Positions 1-12,389 of a stretch of DNA of 60,000 nucleotides are shown one piece after another. Position numbers and translations under genes: made by a program. Origin of the DNA: Nymphaea colorata (Eukaryota > Streptophyta > Magnoliopsida > Nymphaeales > Nymphaeaceae); the NCBI RefSeq assembly GCF_008831285.2, contig NC_045143.1, positions 7,389,503 to 7,449,502 of the forward strand. Direction: 5' to 3'. Position 1 is the stretch's first letter. Each line of letters opens with the position of its first letter. The notes beneath the pieces were generated by a model, which did no database searches, was not told the origin of the DNA, and saw only the letters and a program-made list of their open reading frames with translations.

Positions 1-934
1 CCAGTATGGTTTACTCTACACTAGAAATATTTTGCATTCTAAGTAACTGATTGTGAATAAGAAAAACAAAAGTTAGAAGGCCGCGTGCTTCAAAATTCAT
101 CTTGTCAGCCAACAACAACTCATGTGTAGGGAGGGCGTTGACACTTTTGGGAGACAAACCACTTGAAAATCGTCGATAGTTTCCACAAAAAAGTCAGCCT
201 CCATTGGCATGCATCGTTGAAAAGGAAGATGAAGAAAATGTAATCCCACTTAACCAAGTGACTGTGCCTTTACGAGAGCCTGAAATATCGGTTGAATTTT
301 TATCCTGAGCCCGATTCTGCAAATTCTTGGATTTGGTGATTAAATAATTAGTTTTTCACGTTGTTATCTAAAAAATGTATATATAGTAGAAAATTAAACA
401 GACAAGCCAATTACAAATGCTACTAACTGTCTTTTTGTAAAACAATTATTGATCCCATCATATGTAGAAAGCAACTTACGAAGCCAGTTAATCAGTGAAA
501 TCAGAAACAACTTAAAGAGAGAACGGGACAACCCCTGCCCCAAAAAGTTTCCTTACACCAGGAGGAGAGTCAAGAATGCCTGAGCCACTGTAAGCGCAGT
601 TAACTCCATACAGGATCGTCTCGACGGTGGTCTTGGGGTCCATGGCAGCAGGAAGGAAATGAGGAATCCCCACGAGGTGGCTCAAGAAATCAGCGGGGTT
701 CTTCCCATTGTTTAACCTTCTGGTAGGACCTGTGGGGAAGTCTATTCCATACGGCAGGGTAGCGGTGGTGCAGTTGGGATACACAAAGACAACGTTTCCA
801 CCGTCAACAACGGAGTCTCCAAACACAAACATGGCCGGCACGTTCCACTTTCCTAGGGTAACAACTTCAGAGTAGGAAGGATGGAGGAGGGCAACAAGGC
901 AGAGGAAGAAGAAGCAGAAGGTTGTTCTCGCCAT
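1..934 (-). pseudogene. GDSL esterase/lipase copy A, decayed, exon 1 and part of intron 1
   Basis: Exon 1 is 934-557, read on the minus strand from an ATG at 934-932, and gives about 126 codons with a hydrophobic signal peptide. The nucleophile motif FGDS is kept, but the block I tail reads VVDGGNVVF where copies C and D have IVDGGNNVF. Block II reads NCAYSGSG where the others have NYASGGSG, so a conserved glycine is lost. The conserved GRFTNG became RRLNNG. The exon ends at a weaker donor (GTAAGG instead of GTAAGT). Positions 1-556 align with intron 1 of copies C and D, so exons 2-4 should lie just left of the window. No stop is seen in exon 1, so this may be a diverged gene rather than a pseudogene, but the changed conserved residues favour decay. 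Confidence 0.78.
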
Positions 935-975
935 CTCCGCTGACAACAAACCTCTAGTTCCTTCGTCCACCCACA

Positions 976-981
976 TTTATA
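976..981 (-). promoter_or_regulatory. TATA box of GDSL copy A
   Basis: TATAAA on the minus strand lies about 42 bp before the ATG. In copies C and D the same box is 72-74 bp away. Copy A therefore lost about 30 bp of leader between the TATA box and the start codon. Confidence 0.5.
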
Positions 982-1206
982 CGGAAATGAGAGACTGTAC
1001 GGTCATCGAGTCAGCTCTACTGGTCAATCAATTGGGGTGTGCTAGCCAAGGCTACTTCATTTCTACTTGTTCTCTAAACTGTATTTCAGGGACGAGCATA
1101 TGATCATGATACCATCATGATACGGGTTAAGTAGCTGGCCGAACAAGTCCCTTTTCTTGACTGACAAGAAGAAAAACGACTGAACAAACTGATGCCATGC
1201 CGCTCA

Positions 1207-1834
1207 TGTTGGGATAAAATGGATTGGACATGAATCTACTAAAATAATTCAACAACAAACTATAACCCAATAGATCATGCAATAATCAACGAATCAATGA
1301 CCAAGCACTCCAACCAAACTAATCACAATCACAAATTGCACGAGAAATTTTTTACGTGGAAAAACCTCTCAAAACAATGAGGGTAAAAAACCACGAGGTA
1401 CTACGACCCAAAAACAATCCACTATAATCAATGATAGAAGTTATCCCACGAGGGGCTACATAAAGCCAACCCTCAAACAATAATATCTCATCAAAACAAT
1501 ATGAGATAAACAAAGAGAATATCACCGATGGAATGCAGAAATCGTGGATTGGGAGGAGATGCGTTTAGCTTCCTCCTCGATATCAAAACTTGCTCAAGTC
1601 AAGTGCTTGCAACCTTTTCTTCCTTGCCTTCCTCTTCTCCTTCTCTCCTCTTGCTATGCAGCCACACAAGAGATCTCCCCTTTTCCTCAAAAAAAAAAAA
1701 GAAAAACCTAAAGAGAGAGAGACATAAGAGAGATTGGGGGTACCATTGGGTGCCCTCCCTTTTCCTCCGCTCGTCACTTAAGTGACGGGTCGGATCGGGT
1801 TGGGTCCTCTCTTGAGGCTGGACCCGACCCAACA
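1207..1834 (-). repeat. 3' LTR of the Tork-like element
   Basis: Begins TGTTGGGATA and ends CCCAACA on the + strand. It holds an A-rich run at 1688-1700 and an inverted GACGGGTC / CACTTAAGTGACGG-type stretch near 1776-1792. Short open frames inside it have no counterpart in known proteins. Confidence 0.9.
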
Positions 1835-2029
1835 AACTCCCCCTCCAGCCTCAAGTGAGGGAACATACTTGCAAATGAACAAAATTAATATACTGCCTTA
1901 AAGACAGTCACTCCAACTAAGTCTTTACACATGTCATGTTTTTCTTTAGGTAGAGACTTGGTCATTATATCTGCAGGATTATTATCTGTATGGATCTTAT
2001 CAAGAACAAGCTACTTCGACTCTAGAACA

Positions 2030-5000
2030 TCACGTATCCAATGATACCTCACGTCTATGTGCTTTGACTTTGCATGAAAAGTAGAATTTCTTTCCAAAGT
2101 GAATAACACTCTGACTGTCACAATAAAGCACATACTTGTCTTGACTGAACTGAAGTTCCTGCATAAACCTCTTCATCCATAGTAACTCCTTGCTCGCGTT
2201 TGTAGCTACAATAAACTCTGCTTCAGTGGTAGATAATGCTACACATTTTTGAAGTTTGCATTGCCAAGAAACTGCACCACCTGCATATGTTAATAAATAG
2301 CCAGATATAGAACTTCTCCAATCAATGTCTTCTGTCATGTCTGAATCTGTATAGCCAACAAGAATAGATTTTTCTGCCTTAAAACAAAATGAAAAACGGC
2401 AAGTCTCACAAAGATATCTCAAAATTCATTTAACTGCTTCATAGTATTTCTTTCCTAGATTTGAGACAAACGGACTAACAACTTCAACTGAATGAGCAAT
2501 ATCAGGTATAGTGCATACTATAGCATACATCAGACAACCTGTGACTTAGGCATAGGGAATCTTCTCCATATCTTTCTTTTCTGAATCTGTTCTTGGACTC
2601 TGCTTGGTGCTCAAATTGAAATGCGCTGCAAGAGGGGTGCTAACAGGCTTTGCCTTGTCCATGTGAAATCTTTGAAGTACCTACTTAATGTATTTCTCCT
2701 GAGATAGCCATAGCTTCTTTGAGTTCCTATCTCGCATGATCATACCCAAAATCTGACTAGCATGTCTCAAGTCCTTCATAGCGAAAGACTTGCTCAACTC
2801 CTTTTTCAAGTTTGAAATTCTCGATATATTGTTGCCAACAATAAGCATGTCATCAACCTAAATCAACAAAATGACAAAATCATCACATGAGAATTTCCTC
2901 ACAAAGACGTAGTGATTTGAGGTGGTCTTGGTGTAACCATACTCCTCCATAAATGACTCAAACTTCTTGTACCACTGCCTAGGTGCCTGCTTCAGACCAT
3001 ACAAGCTTTTCTTTAATATGCAAACATCATTTTCTTTACCTTTCACAAGAAAACCTTCGGGCTGCATCATGTAAATTTCCTCATCAAGATCTCCATGAAG
3101 AAAAGCTATCTTCACATCCATCTGCTCGATCTCGAAGTCAAGACTGGCTGCCAAACTGAGAACAATTCTGATAGACGACAACTTGACCACCAGTGAGAAT
3201 ATCTCGTCAAAGTCAACTCCCTTCCTCTGATTGAACCCCTTCACAATCAACTTAGCTTTGTATCTTGGGTTTATGGAGCTTTCATCATGTCAGTTCTTCA
3301 CTCGTAAAGTGACTGTATCTCATTTTTCATGGCTTTCATCCACTTTTCCTTGTGCACATCATGCGTAGTTTCTTCATAGCATTCAGGCTCACCACTGTCA
3401 GTCAACAAAATATAGTCACTTACGGGATATCTTGTTGAGGGACGCTGCTCTCTCGTGGATCTCCGCTGCCGATCTGCATCTGAAGAAAAACCCTACAAAT
3501 TCTGATCGTCATCTTCGTCATCTAAATTAGGAATATCTGACAAATCTACTTGTCATTCTTTATCATGTATCTGCCCAATAGCATCATCTGGCACTGCTGT
3601 TGGGGTATGCTGCAAGAGAATAGACTCCACATCAACTGGCTGATAGCTGTTATGAGAACAATCTTTTACTGCTTTCTGAATATCCTCAATATTCTGATCT
3701 TCAGCAAATACCACATCCCTGCTTCTGACAAGCTTCTTCTCAACTGGATCATATAATTTATAACCAAATTCATCATGGCCGTAACCCAAAAACACGTACT
3801 GCTTGCTTTTTTATTCCAACTTCGATCTTTCATCCTTCGGTATATGCACAAATATCCTGCATCCAAATATATGCAAGTGCTCATAATACATCATTCTCAT
3901 ACCAAACTCTGTTATGAACATCACAATTCAAAAAAACATGTGGAGACAAGTTAATCACATAAGCAGCAGTATGTAAAACTTCACACAAAAAAGAATAAGA
4001 TAACTTAGCTTCAGATAGAAAACATCTAACTCTCTCCATGAGTGTCATATTCATTCTTTCTACCACGCCATTCAACCGAGGAATCTTAGGTGGAGTCTTC
4101 TGGTGCCTAATGCCATGAGATCTGCAATACTCATCAAATGGACCAATATATTTTCTCTCATTATCGCTGCGAACACACTTCAGCTTCTTTCCTGACTGTC
4201 TTTCAACCAGTGCATGAAAGTCCTTAAAAACACCAAGGACTTGGTCTTTTCTCTTCAAAGAATAGGCTCAAACTTTCCTGGAAAAATCATCAGTAAACGT
4301 GACAAAATAAAGTGTTCCACCATGTGAACTTACTTTCATATGACCGCATACATCTGTATGAACCAACTCAAGTCCTTCTGACTTTTTGAAAGGTGAATGA
4401 CTCTTGAAAGAGACCTGCATCTGCTTCCCTGCAAAACAATGACTGCATTTATCAAGTTTATCCTTCTTTACATCTGGCAGAAGATTCTTCTGGATCAAGA
4501 ATTGCAGTCCCTTGTCACTCATATGTCCCAGCCTCTTGTGCCACAACTCAATAGATTTCTCATCCTGTGTCACATGCACCATGTCTCTGGAAATCGATGC
4601 CTACATAATATAAAGATTATTGTTGCATTTCTTGCTTCGAACAATAATCAAGGAACCTCTAGTAAGCTTCCACTGACCATCACCAAAAGTATTGTGATAC
4701 CCTTCTTCATCGAGCCTTCCTGCAGAGATAAGGTTCAAGTGCATGTCTCACGTCTGTCAGCTTCAATAGGGCTCCTTTCGCATTCTTCAGAATGATGTCG
4801 CCTCTACCTACAACTTGAGACAAAAGACCATTACTCATTCTCAAAGCGCCAAAATCACCAGAAATATATGAAGAGAAAAAATCATTATGAGAAATAACAT
4901 GAAGAGCTGAACCACTATCAACAAGCCAACAAGTATCATCTCTGGCAACATTAACCATGTCAGCATCACAAACCATGAACATTTCATGATGTCCAGCAAT

Positions 5001-5260
5001 TGCGACATTATCATCTCTGTCATTTTTCTTCTCTTGTTTCTTCCCAATTTTATTCTCCTTGCTGGAAGCAATACTTCTTTATGTACCATTTCTTTCCACT
5101 GTGGTTGCATTTCAAATTCTTATATCTGGATCTGGACTTGCTTCTGTTTTTATCTCTGCCCATGTCACTCTTGAATTTACTCATTCCCCAGTTCTCTGTG
5201 AAAAGAACCTCTGTCTGAGAAGAGTAGACCTGAGATTTTTTTCTCATCTCCTCATTGAGA
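2030..5260 (-). pseudogene. Broken gag-pol of the Tork-like Copia element
   Basis: Read on the minus strand, the order is the canonical Copia one. A degenerate Gag zinc knuckle lies near 5110 (CNHSGKKWYIKKYC, where the second Cys and the His are altered). Protease lies near 4925 (WLVDSGSALHV). The GAG-pre-integrase domain is at 4582-4400 (LWHKRLGHMSDKGL). The integrase core is at 4500-3890, with HTDVCG and the third catalytic Glu in GVVERM; the second catalytic motif reads RSDNERKY instead of SDNGGEY. Reverse transcriptase is at 3250-2850 (YGLKQAPRQWYKKF) and RNase H at 2420-2030 (STTEAEF, YCDSQS). Stops and frame changes separate the pieces, so no functional polyprotein is encoded. The SDKGLQ and DEFGYKLYDPVEKK motifs are those of the TNT1/Tork lineage. 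Confidence 0.9.
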
Positions 5261-5821
5261 ATATCTGACTTAACAGTCTCTAAAGAAACAACCCCATAAG
5301 CTACAGAATTAGTATGCGAGACTCTAAATGTCTCCCACTAATCAGGCAAAGTAGCAAGCAATAATAATCCCAAAATCTCATTTTCAAATTTAACACACAT
5401 ACTGGATAACTGATTGGTGATCCCCTAAAAATCATTTAAAAAATCTGACACTGAACTGCCCTCCTTGAATCTCAAATTCATCAATCTTTTCAAAATAAAT
5501 AATTTACTACTTCAGGCATAAAGATTTTCTAATTATACCCACAAACTACATGCATGATTTTCATCTTGGATATGGTTGTAAACATTTTTATCCACAAATT
5601 GTCGAATGAAACCACAAACTTATTGGTGTTCAAATTCTCATTCCTCATCAGACTTAAAATTAGGCTTTTCTTTGGAAAAAATTGAGACGTGCATAGCCTT
5701 CACATATAAGAGATCTTTCATCTTATTTTTCTATAGACTATAATTAGTCTCATTTAAGCTAATCATACAGCTAGTACCAAAATCAATTTTGTTATCAACA
5801 GTGTTGGCTCTAATATCATTT

Positions 5822-6444
5822 TGTTGAGATAAAATGGATTGCACACGAATCTACTAAAATAATTCAACAACAAACTATAGCCCAATAGATCATGCAATAA
5901 GCAACGAATCAACGACCGAGCACTTCAACCAAACTAATCACAATCACAAACTTCACAAGAAATTTTTATGTGGAAAAACCCCTCAAAACAATGAGGATAA
6001 AAAAACACGGGATACTACGACCCAAAAACAATCAACTATAATCAATGATAGAAGTTATCTCACGATGGGCTACATAAAGCAACCCTCAAACAATAATATC
6101 TCATCAAAACAATATGAGATAAACAAAGAGAATATCACCGATGGAATGCAAAAATCGTGGATTGGGAGGAGATGCGTCTTGCTTCCTCCTCGATATCAAA
6201 ACTTGCTCAAACCAAGTGCTCGCAGCCTTTTCTTCCTAGCCTTCCTCTTCTCCTTCTCTCCTCTTGCTGTGCAGCCATACAAGAAATCTTTTTCTTTCCT
6301 AAAAAAAAAAACCTAAAGAGAGAGAAACGTAAGAGAGGTTGGGGGCACCATCGGGTGCCCTCCCTTTTCCTCCACCCGTCACTTAAGTGACGGGTCGGAT
6401 CGGATCGGGTCGGGTCCTCTCTTGAGGTTGGACCCCACCCAACA
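5822..6444 (-). repeat. 5' LTR of the Tork-like element
   Basis: Partner of the LTR at 1207-1834, with the same ends. Its inner edge (5822) abuts the primer-binding site. Confidence 0.9.
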
Positions 6445-7340
6445 GCTGAATGTGTTGTATATTAAAAAAATAACATCAAACCAAACCGATACTTTTGTAA
6501 TGTCACTCTGGTACCTGCAACGATGTTGATACATGTCTTTAAGCAAATGCTCTTTCACAATTTACGATAGGACCTTAGTAATTCTGATTTGATTTGAATG
6601 GACGTTTCGTTCTAAATGAAATCTATGTCACACCAATTCCAGAATGTGGACGTATGAACAACATCGATGCGTTTTTCTAGCATATTATTTTTTATTTTAT
6701 TAAAAAATTGTACAATTACATAGCACGGATTCATCCCCCCTTGAGAGGAGTTCACGTCGCTTCTGTCTGTCACCGTACCCAAAATTGAATCTGTGGTCGG
6801 CCAGACCTTAAATGTTATATTTTATTGAGTCATCGACACTTGCATTGTGGTGGAAAGCCTTTCCCTCTTTTGCCTGTCTATTTCTACTCTTTGAATCATG
6901 CTCCCTTTACGTGTCCAGTGCTAACGCCCATTCAACCCAAAAGGGCTAAACCCATGTGGGGCAATAGTTTCTTCCACTGCTAGACTAATACTTAAGCTCA
7001 AATAGAAAAATCCGGCCAAGCCCAATTGGTTGTTTACTTCTTTAGTATAAAAATCATATCTTTTGATATTTTTAAGGCCTATTCGGCAAATGGAACATTG
7101 GTATTCTTTTATGATTATCAACATACCCTCATCTTTGGATCATATTTATAATGTGTAATTGTCACATGATTGTACCCTAAAAATGAGGCAAACATAGGAA
7201 ACACTATTTCATGAATTTGTTTTATTTTGTTAGGGTTAGATTTAATATATTACTGTTGTCAAACGACTCTTAAAGGTCCGTTAACAACTGTAGCAGATTG
7301 TCATTGTTCCATAATCTACCTCAATTTAGTGGTAAATTCT
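6445..7340. repeat. U segment: upstream flank of GDSL copy A (paralogous to 35360-36550)
   Basis: Non-coding DNA that continues the upstream flank of copy A after the Copia insertion. It aligns in order with the DNA upstream of copy C, for example the shared phrases GTATATTA near 6456/35369 and AATCCGGCCAAGCCCAA near 7009/36160. I see no gene in it. Confidence 0.75.
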
Positions 7341-7716
7341 TGAAACAATAACAACCTGATACAATTGTTAAACACCCCTTTGTATACTAAAAGAAACGGT
7401 GTGGCTGTCGCTATTCAATAGAATCTTTGAGTTTGAAACAGGATCTTTTTGTGGTTATTTCATTTCGTGGTTAGACGATGATGAGGAGCTTTCGAACACC
7501 CGGATCCAGCAGCATGAATTTTTTGTTTGTATCCTCTATTCAATATGAAGAAAGATAGGTAATTGTTTTTACTTGAACGAAGGAACATGGGAAAGAGGAT
7601 CCCTGTAAGTGCTGTGGTTCCTTGCATAAAAAAAAAAAAATTATTTCTTTCATATAAAAATTTTGAAAAATAATTTTTTGATCCATGTTTAAATTTTGAA
7701 ACAATAATTCAGTCCC

Positions 7717-9662
7717 ATCATAAAAAACTTCTAACTCTTCGTATGCCTACATTTTGTTCCACTGAAATATGAAGCTTTTTTTGGTGGTCCGCTGAAGTAT
7801 GATCTTTTTTTTAGACCGTGTGAGCAACTGCCCACACATGGCCCATACCTACCTCTCTCCCCTGGTATAAAGAGTCGACTACCTCTTCACTGTAGAACCC
7901 TGTATATGGGACTCAGCCTAGCATCTCAAGGTTACCTTTGTAATGTAGCTTATGAAGACTAACTACATATGTTTTTTCTTTATTTATATTGCCAAATATC
8001 TCAAAATACTTGCCCAGCTGGTGCTGGGGGCAGACTTAAAAGTTTTTGGTATTACTAATAAATTTTAAAATTTTTAAATAACATGTAAATGAGAAAAATT
8101 ACCCTAGCATCTACCTCTTGCATGAATGAGATTGTAAAGACATCCAAAGATTCAAAGGGGAATTCAAATTCAGTGTGCACATCGCCTACGGTGTAATCGA
8201 TTGGAAACTACTGTGGGGACAGCTAAGGTTTTAATCATTTTCGTCATTAATCAAATTAAGGCACAAATATGACATACATAACCAGTTACACAATTTTTTA
8301 GCAATGAAATTATAAGGGAAATATAAAAAACTACAAAAATCAGAAAGAAAAATGATTCTATCAAAGAAATAAATAAAATATAAGAAAAAAATTACCAAAA
8401 AGTTTGAACCTTTAAGGTTGGAAATGTGTTGGCTGTCAATGTGGGACTCAATATAGGGACGCTTTATATGTCTACAATTACATCTGGGCTCCACAGCCGA
8501 TATCCAAACTCAGGTTCGGGCCTCATATCCAAGTCTGGGCTCTGCGCAACCCAATGTCATTAAAATAAAAAAATATTTTTTAAATATAAAATAAATATAT
8601 TTTTACAAATAAAATATATAATCTCATTAAATAAAAATAATAAAAAATTTAAAAAAAATAATCGGGCCAAACCGATGCCCATCGAACCGATCGAGGTCGG
8701 CCCAATCGGCCGCGACCGGTTTTTTCAGGCCTGGGATTGGGCCCAATCCGGCCTAGAATTGGGTACACAGGCCAAACGCTCAGACTTACTACCAATGACA
8801 TTACTAAACGCATAAGCAAGAAAAGCGAGCCAGGAGAGAGAACTAGAACTAGAGAAAAGAAAAAAGAGAGCGTAGCGTAAGTGGACAAGAAAGAATAAAG
8901 AATAGGGAGCAACCAGAAGAGCCAAGGCAGTGAAAAGTTTTGTTGGGTGAACCTCGTGTTTTTTCCTTTGGTGGACCACTTTGAAGTCGACAAAGTTGGT
9001 CTTTAACAAAACAAACAAAGACTTAGTTATTTTGGATCTTCAACTTATCCATCTTTATATTTTGGCTGTTCTCGTGACATCAATGTTGTTAAAATAGTTT
9101 GCCAGCAAGGAAGTCCTAGCGGCTGATTTGAACTGAAGTTAAATTGTTTGTGAATTCAATAACTAAGCTGTTTCTACTTTCTATCACAGCTGAATTGATG
9201 AGAACATAAAAACAATAAAAAAATGTCTCACATATTGATATTAAAATCTGGGTTAAGGAAACTAAAAATACAATTATACTGCTCTTAGAGAGTTCAACAT
9301 GGGTTATTATTTCATGGTGATAGCTAGATTGACTTAGTGTAGGTTCACTTAGGGATGTTTGGCATAAGGACACCTTGTGATTATTTCATGAATTTGCCTT
9401 AAATTGAGACAGTCTCATGAAAATACTAAAATTATTGTTCAGTGAATGTGACTCAATCTTTAAGATAGATTTACAAGACTCAGCAAGTATTTTTGCAACC
9501 AAATACCCCTTAAAGTTAGGTTTCCCACCCATATAAATAAAAAAAAAGTTGACTTAGCTTGGATGATATATTGCAAGTCCAGTCCAGTGTAAGAGAGGGA
9601 AGTAAACTCAAGTAGCGAGCCTCAGCTGTCTCCTGGACTTTGTTGATATAAATTGAAGGCTA
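7717..9662. repeat. N+M repeat, first of a tandem pair
   Basis: A direct repeat of the sequence at 9663-11360. The N part (7717-8110) carries the phrase CAACTGCCCACACATGGCC. The M part (8111-9662) carries GTTTGCCAGCAAG and TCCTAGCGGCTGA, also found at 10707, 37396 and 54765. It is non-coding, AT-rich and broken by a MITE-like insertion at about 8478-8790. N is absent from the M copies at 36551 and 54286. Confidence 0.8.
8478..8790. mobile_element. MITE-like insertion inside an M repeat
   Basis: In the M copy near 36950 the sequence runs from ATATGTCTAC straight into CCAATGGC. Here about 310 bp intervene: GC-rich ends with GGCCCAATC/GGGCATCGG-type phrases around a very AT-rich centre (8555-8660). 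This is typical of small non-autonomous plant DNA transposons, possibly hAT-like. Exact ends and target duplication are not clear. A similar composition is seen at 23537-23730. Confidence 0.5.
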
Positions 9663-11360
9663 TCATCATAAAAAAATTCCTAACTCCGCTTATGCCAACA
9701 TTTTGTTCCGCTAAAGCATGAATTCTTTTTTGTGGTCCGCTGAAGTATGAACTTTTTTTTGTGGTCTGTGTGAGCAATTGCCCACACATGGCCTACACCC
9801 ACCTCTACCCCTGGTGTGAAGAGTCTACTACCTCTTGACTGTAGGGCCCTGTAACTCAGCCTCGCGTCTCAATGCTATCTTTGTAATGTAGCTTATAAAG
9901 ACGAAATACATATGCTTTTTCTTTATTTATATTGCAAAATATTTCAAAGTACTTGCCCACCTGGTGCTGGGGGCAGACTTAAAAATTTTTGGTATTAGTG
10001 ATAAATTTTAATTTTTTAAAGAACATGAACATGTAAACAGAAAAAAGTTACCCCAACATCTACCTTAGTTTAGGTGAGGCGGTGGAGACAGCTATAGTTT
10101 TGTTTTATTAGACAGAATCAATTTCGTCTTTAATCATATTAGCGCATGAAATTTTTGTGCACAAATACGAACGTACATAACCAGTTTTGGAAATTTTTAG
10201 CAATAAAATTTTAAGAAAAATATAAAATAAGAAAAATATAAAAATCAGAAAGAAAAATGTTTCTGTCAAAGAAAGAAATAAAAATGTAAGAAAAAAAATT
10301 ACCAAAAATGTAAGGATCGAGATGTTTGAGCCTTTAAGGTTCGAAATGCGTTGGTTGTGAATGTGGGACTCAATATATCCGGAGCTCGGCCCCATGTCAA
10401 ACCTCATATTCTCTTACCCAAAAGGCGAAAGTATAATAAAATATTTAAAAAACCAGAAAGGCACAGATGAGTTTTGTTGGGCGGAGCATTAAAGAGGAAC
10501 GCTGCTTCTTCTTCCATTGGCGAACCACTTTGCGACCGCAAAGTTGGCATTTCTTTTTCCTTTTTTTTTTCTCCCTACCAACTTGTGGGAGATTCAGTGT
10601 AATGAAGCTCAAACAATAAAATAACAAAAAAAAGGACTTAATTATTTTGGATCTTTAACTTAGCCATCTTTATATTTTGGCTGCTCACGTGACATCAATG
10701 TTGTTAAAATAGTTTGCCAGCAAGAAAGTCCTAGCGGCTGAATTGGACGAAAGTTGAAATTGTTTGTGAACTCAATAACTACACATTATGATGTTTCTAT
10801 CACAAGCCGAATTATTGAGAATATAAAAACAATAAAAAAAATGTGTCACATAATGATATTAAAATCTGGGTTATGGAAGCTAAAAATACAATTATACTGC
10901 TCTTAGAGAGCTCAACATGGGTTAAAATTTCATGTCAGGCTGGTGGCTAGATTGAGTAAGTGTAGGTTCACTTAGGAGTCCGGACACCTTGTGATTGTTT
11001 TATAAATTTGCCTCAAATTGAGACACGTTCATGAAATATTAAAATTATTGTTTAATGAATCTGACCCAATCTTTAGAACAGATTTATAAAATACTCTTCC
11101 TGCAACCAAAATACCCTTTAAAGTTAAGTTTCCAACCCATATAAATAAAAAAGTTGACTTAGCTCGGATGATATATTGAGTCAGGAGTAAACGCAAGTGG
11201 CGAGCCTCAGCTGTGTCCTTGACTTTGTTGACATAAATTAACTGCTATCTTTTTGAACTAACATAAACATCATAGGGTTCACTTCGTTCCACAGTTCCAA
11301 CTATATTGTAATGGCACCAGTTTTGATGAAGTTCACCATTTAAACCTTACGATTTGCTTG
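9663..11360. repeat. N+M repeat, second of the tandem pair
   Basis: Repeats 7717-9662 but lacks the MITE-like insertion. Its right end (11220-11360) matches 55315-55445, which sets the end of M. No gene is seen. Confidence 0.8.
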
Positions 11361-12389
11361 TGTGTAATTATCGAATGACAACAGAGGAGCAAAAACTTTC
11401 ATAGGCATCTCGTCTTCAACAAAGTAATGACAACAAAGTAATGACAGCAGAGGAGCAAAAACTTTCATAGGCATCTCGTCTTCAACAAAGTAATTTGGGT
11501 TCCAGGGGCACAACATAACTAGTCAGCTTACTGGCAAGTTGCTGATGCATTGCGGGTTACCGTTCTGGTCGCGATTGGTGATATGTTCCTGACCTCTATA
11601 GGATGGTAGTGCAGTAATAAGATGATGGTCCCCAATGCAGCTTTGGATCCTAGAGGAAGAAGGTGGCTAGGCTGAAGAGAAGGGGGTCCTGATTGATCTC
11701 TAATAACGATGAGATGAGTTCAGACCTTAAAATTATCCAAGTTCGACCAACCTAAACTTGGGTCAGTTCAGCACGTGTTGCCCCTAATTCAATTTGTGGT
11801 TTCTACATCAACCTTTTGTCATGAATCTTTCTCAATGTTGTTTGGCAATGGCCCGGCCCGGCCCCTAGGTTCTCTCTACAGTGAAGTTGCTCTTTGCTCC
11901 TCCGGCTGGTGCCATTCAGGTCAGGCCGGAGGTCTCCATGAGTTCGACTGGTTGCCCACAGAGTCGAGCCCGATGGACCTGTTGGAGGTGTTGAGGCTCT
12001 CATTCGAGATGGCTCGCTGCTCGACGTCAAAGTGGTGCAGTGCCGCAATTTGTTGTCATCTCTCAACGCCCACTTCCTTTGCAAAGGGTGATGCTGAGTT
12101 TGATTTTGTATATGTCTAGGGTAGGAGCTTTTGGATTGCCTTCTCTTTTCCTCTTTCTTTCTCCTTATGATCTTCGGGTTTCTTGCGTGCCCTGAGTTTT
12201 GGACAACCCATTTTTCTGCCTAGCTATGAAAATTAAATAGAATAGTGTTTATGCTTCTTAATTAAAGCTTTCACTATGCCAATAGACCAGCGTGAAACTT
12301 GTAGTGAACACAAGCGATTAGTCTTGGAAATGGTGTAATTTTATGGTGAAGAGACAGCTAACAGTTTCACAATCTACAACAATAGTAGA
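11361..12389. other. Intergenic DNA, no recognised gene
   Basis: Holds the 52-bp direct repeat at 11375-11492 and a more GC-rich patch at about 11840-12080. Overlapping open frames of 93-114 codons occur there on both strands. Neither product resembles a family I know, and open frames on both strands are expected in GC-rich DNA. Confidence 0.5.
11375..11492. repeat. 52-bp direct repeat, two copies
   Basis: Copies at 11375-11426 and 11441-11492, spaced 66 bp start to start, differ at one base (ACAACAG versus ACAGCAG). The 14 bp between them repeat the unit's own ends, which suggests replication slippage. Confidence 0.9.

Larger units (their letters stand above)
1207..6444 (-). mobile_element. 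Ty1/Copia LTR retrotransposon, Tork/TNT1-like, degenerate
   Basis: Two LTRs of about 625 bp flank a 4.0 kb interior. Both LTRs begin TGTTG and end CCCAACA on the + strand. Next to the 5' LTR (5822-6444) a primer site, TGATATTAGAGCC on the minus strand (5806-5819), matches the plant Copia tRNA-Met site. A pyrimidine stretch at 1835-1846 is the purine tract of the minus strand. The flanks are GCTCA (1202-1206) and GCTGA (6445-6449), a 5-bp target duplication with one change. The paralogous U segment near 35359 runs through uninterrupted, giving an empty site. The LTRs differ by scattered substitutions and indels, clearly more than the 1.4 percent of the element at 16468, so this insertion is older. 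Confidence 0.93.

Noticed and set aside
1528-1835. Short open frames on both strands inside the Tork-like LTR
   Set aside because: They overlap each other, fall wholly inside the LTR and contain a poly-lysine/phenylalanine stretch from an A/T run. The other LTR has similar chance frames.
11775-12119. 114-codon + frame overlapping a 93-codon minus frame
   Set aside because: No recognised domain, a GC-rich patch and open frames on both strands. Not enough to call a gene.
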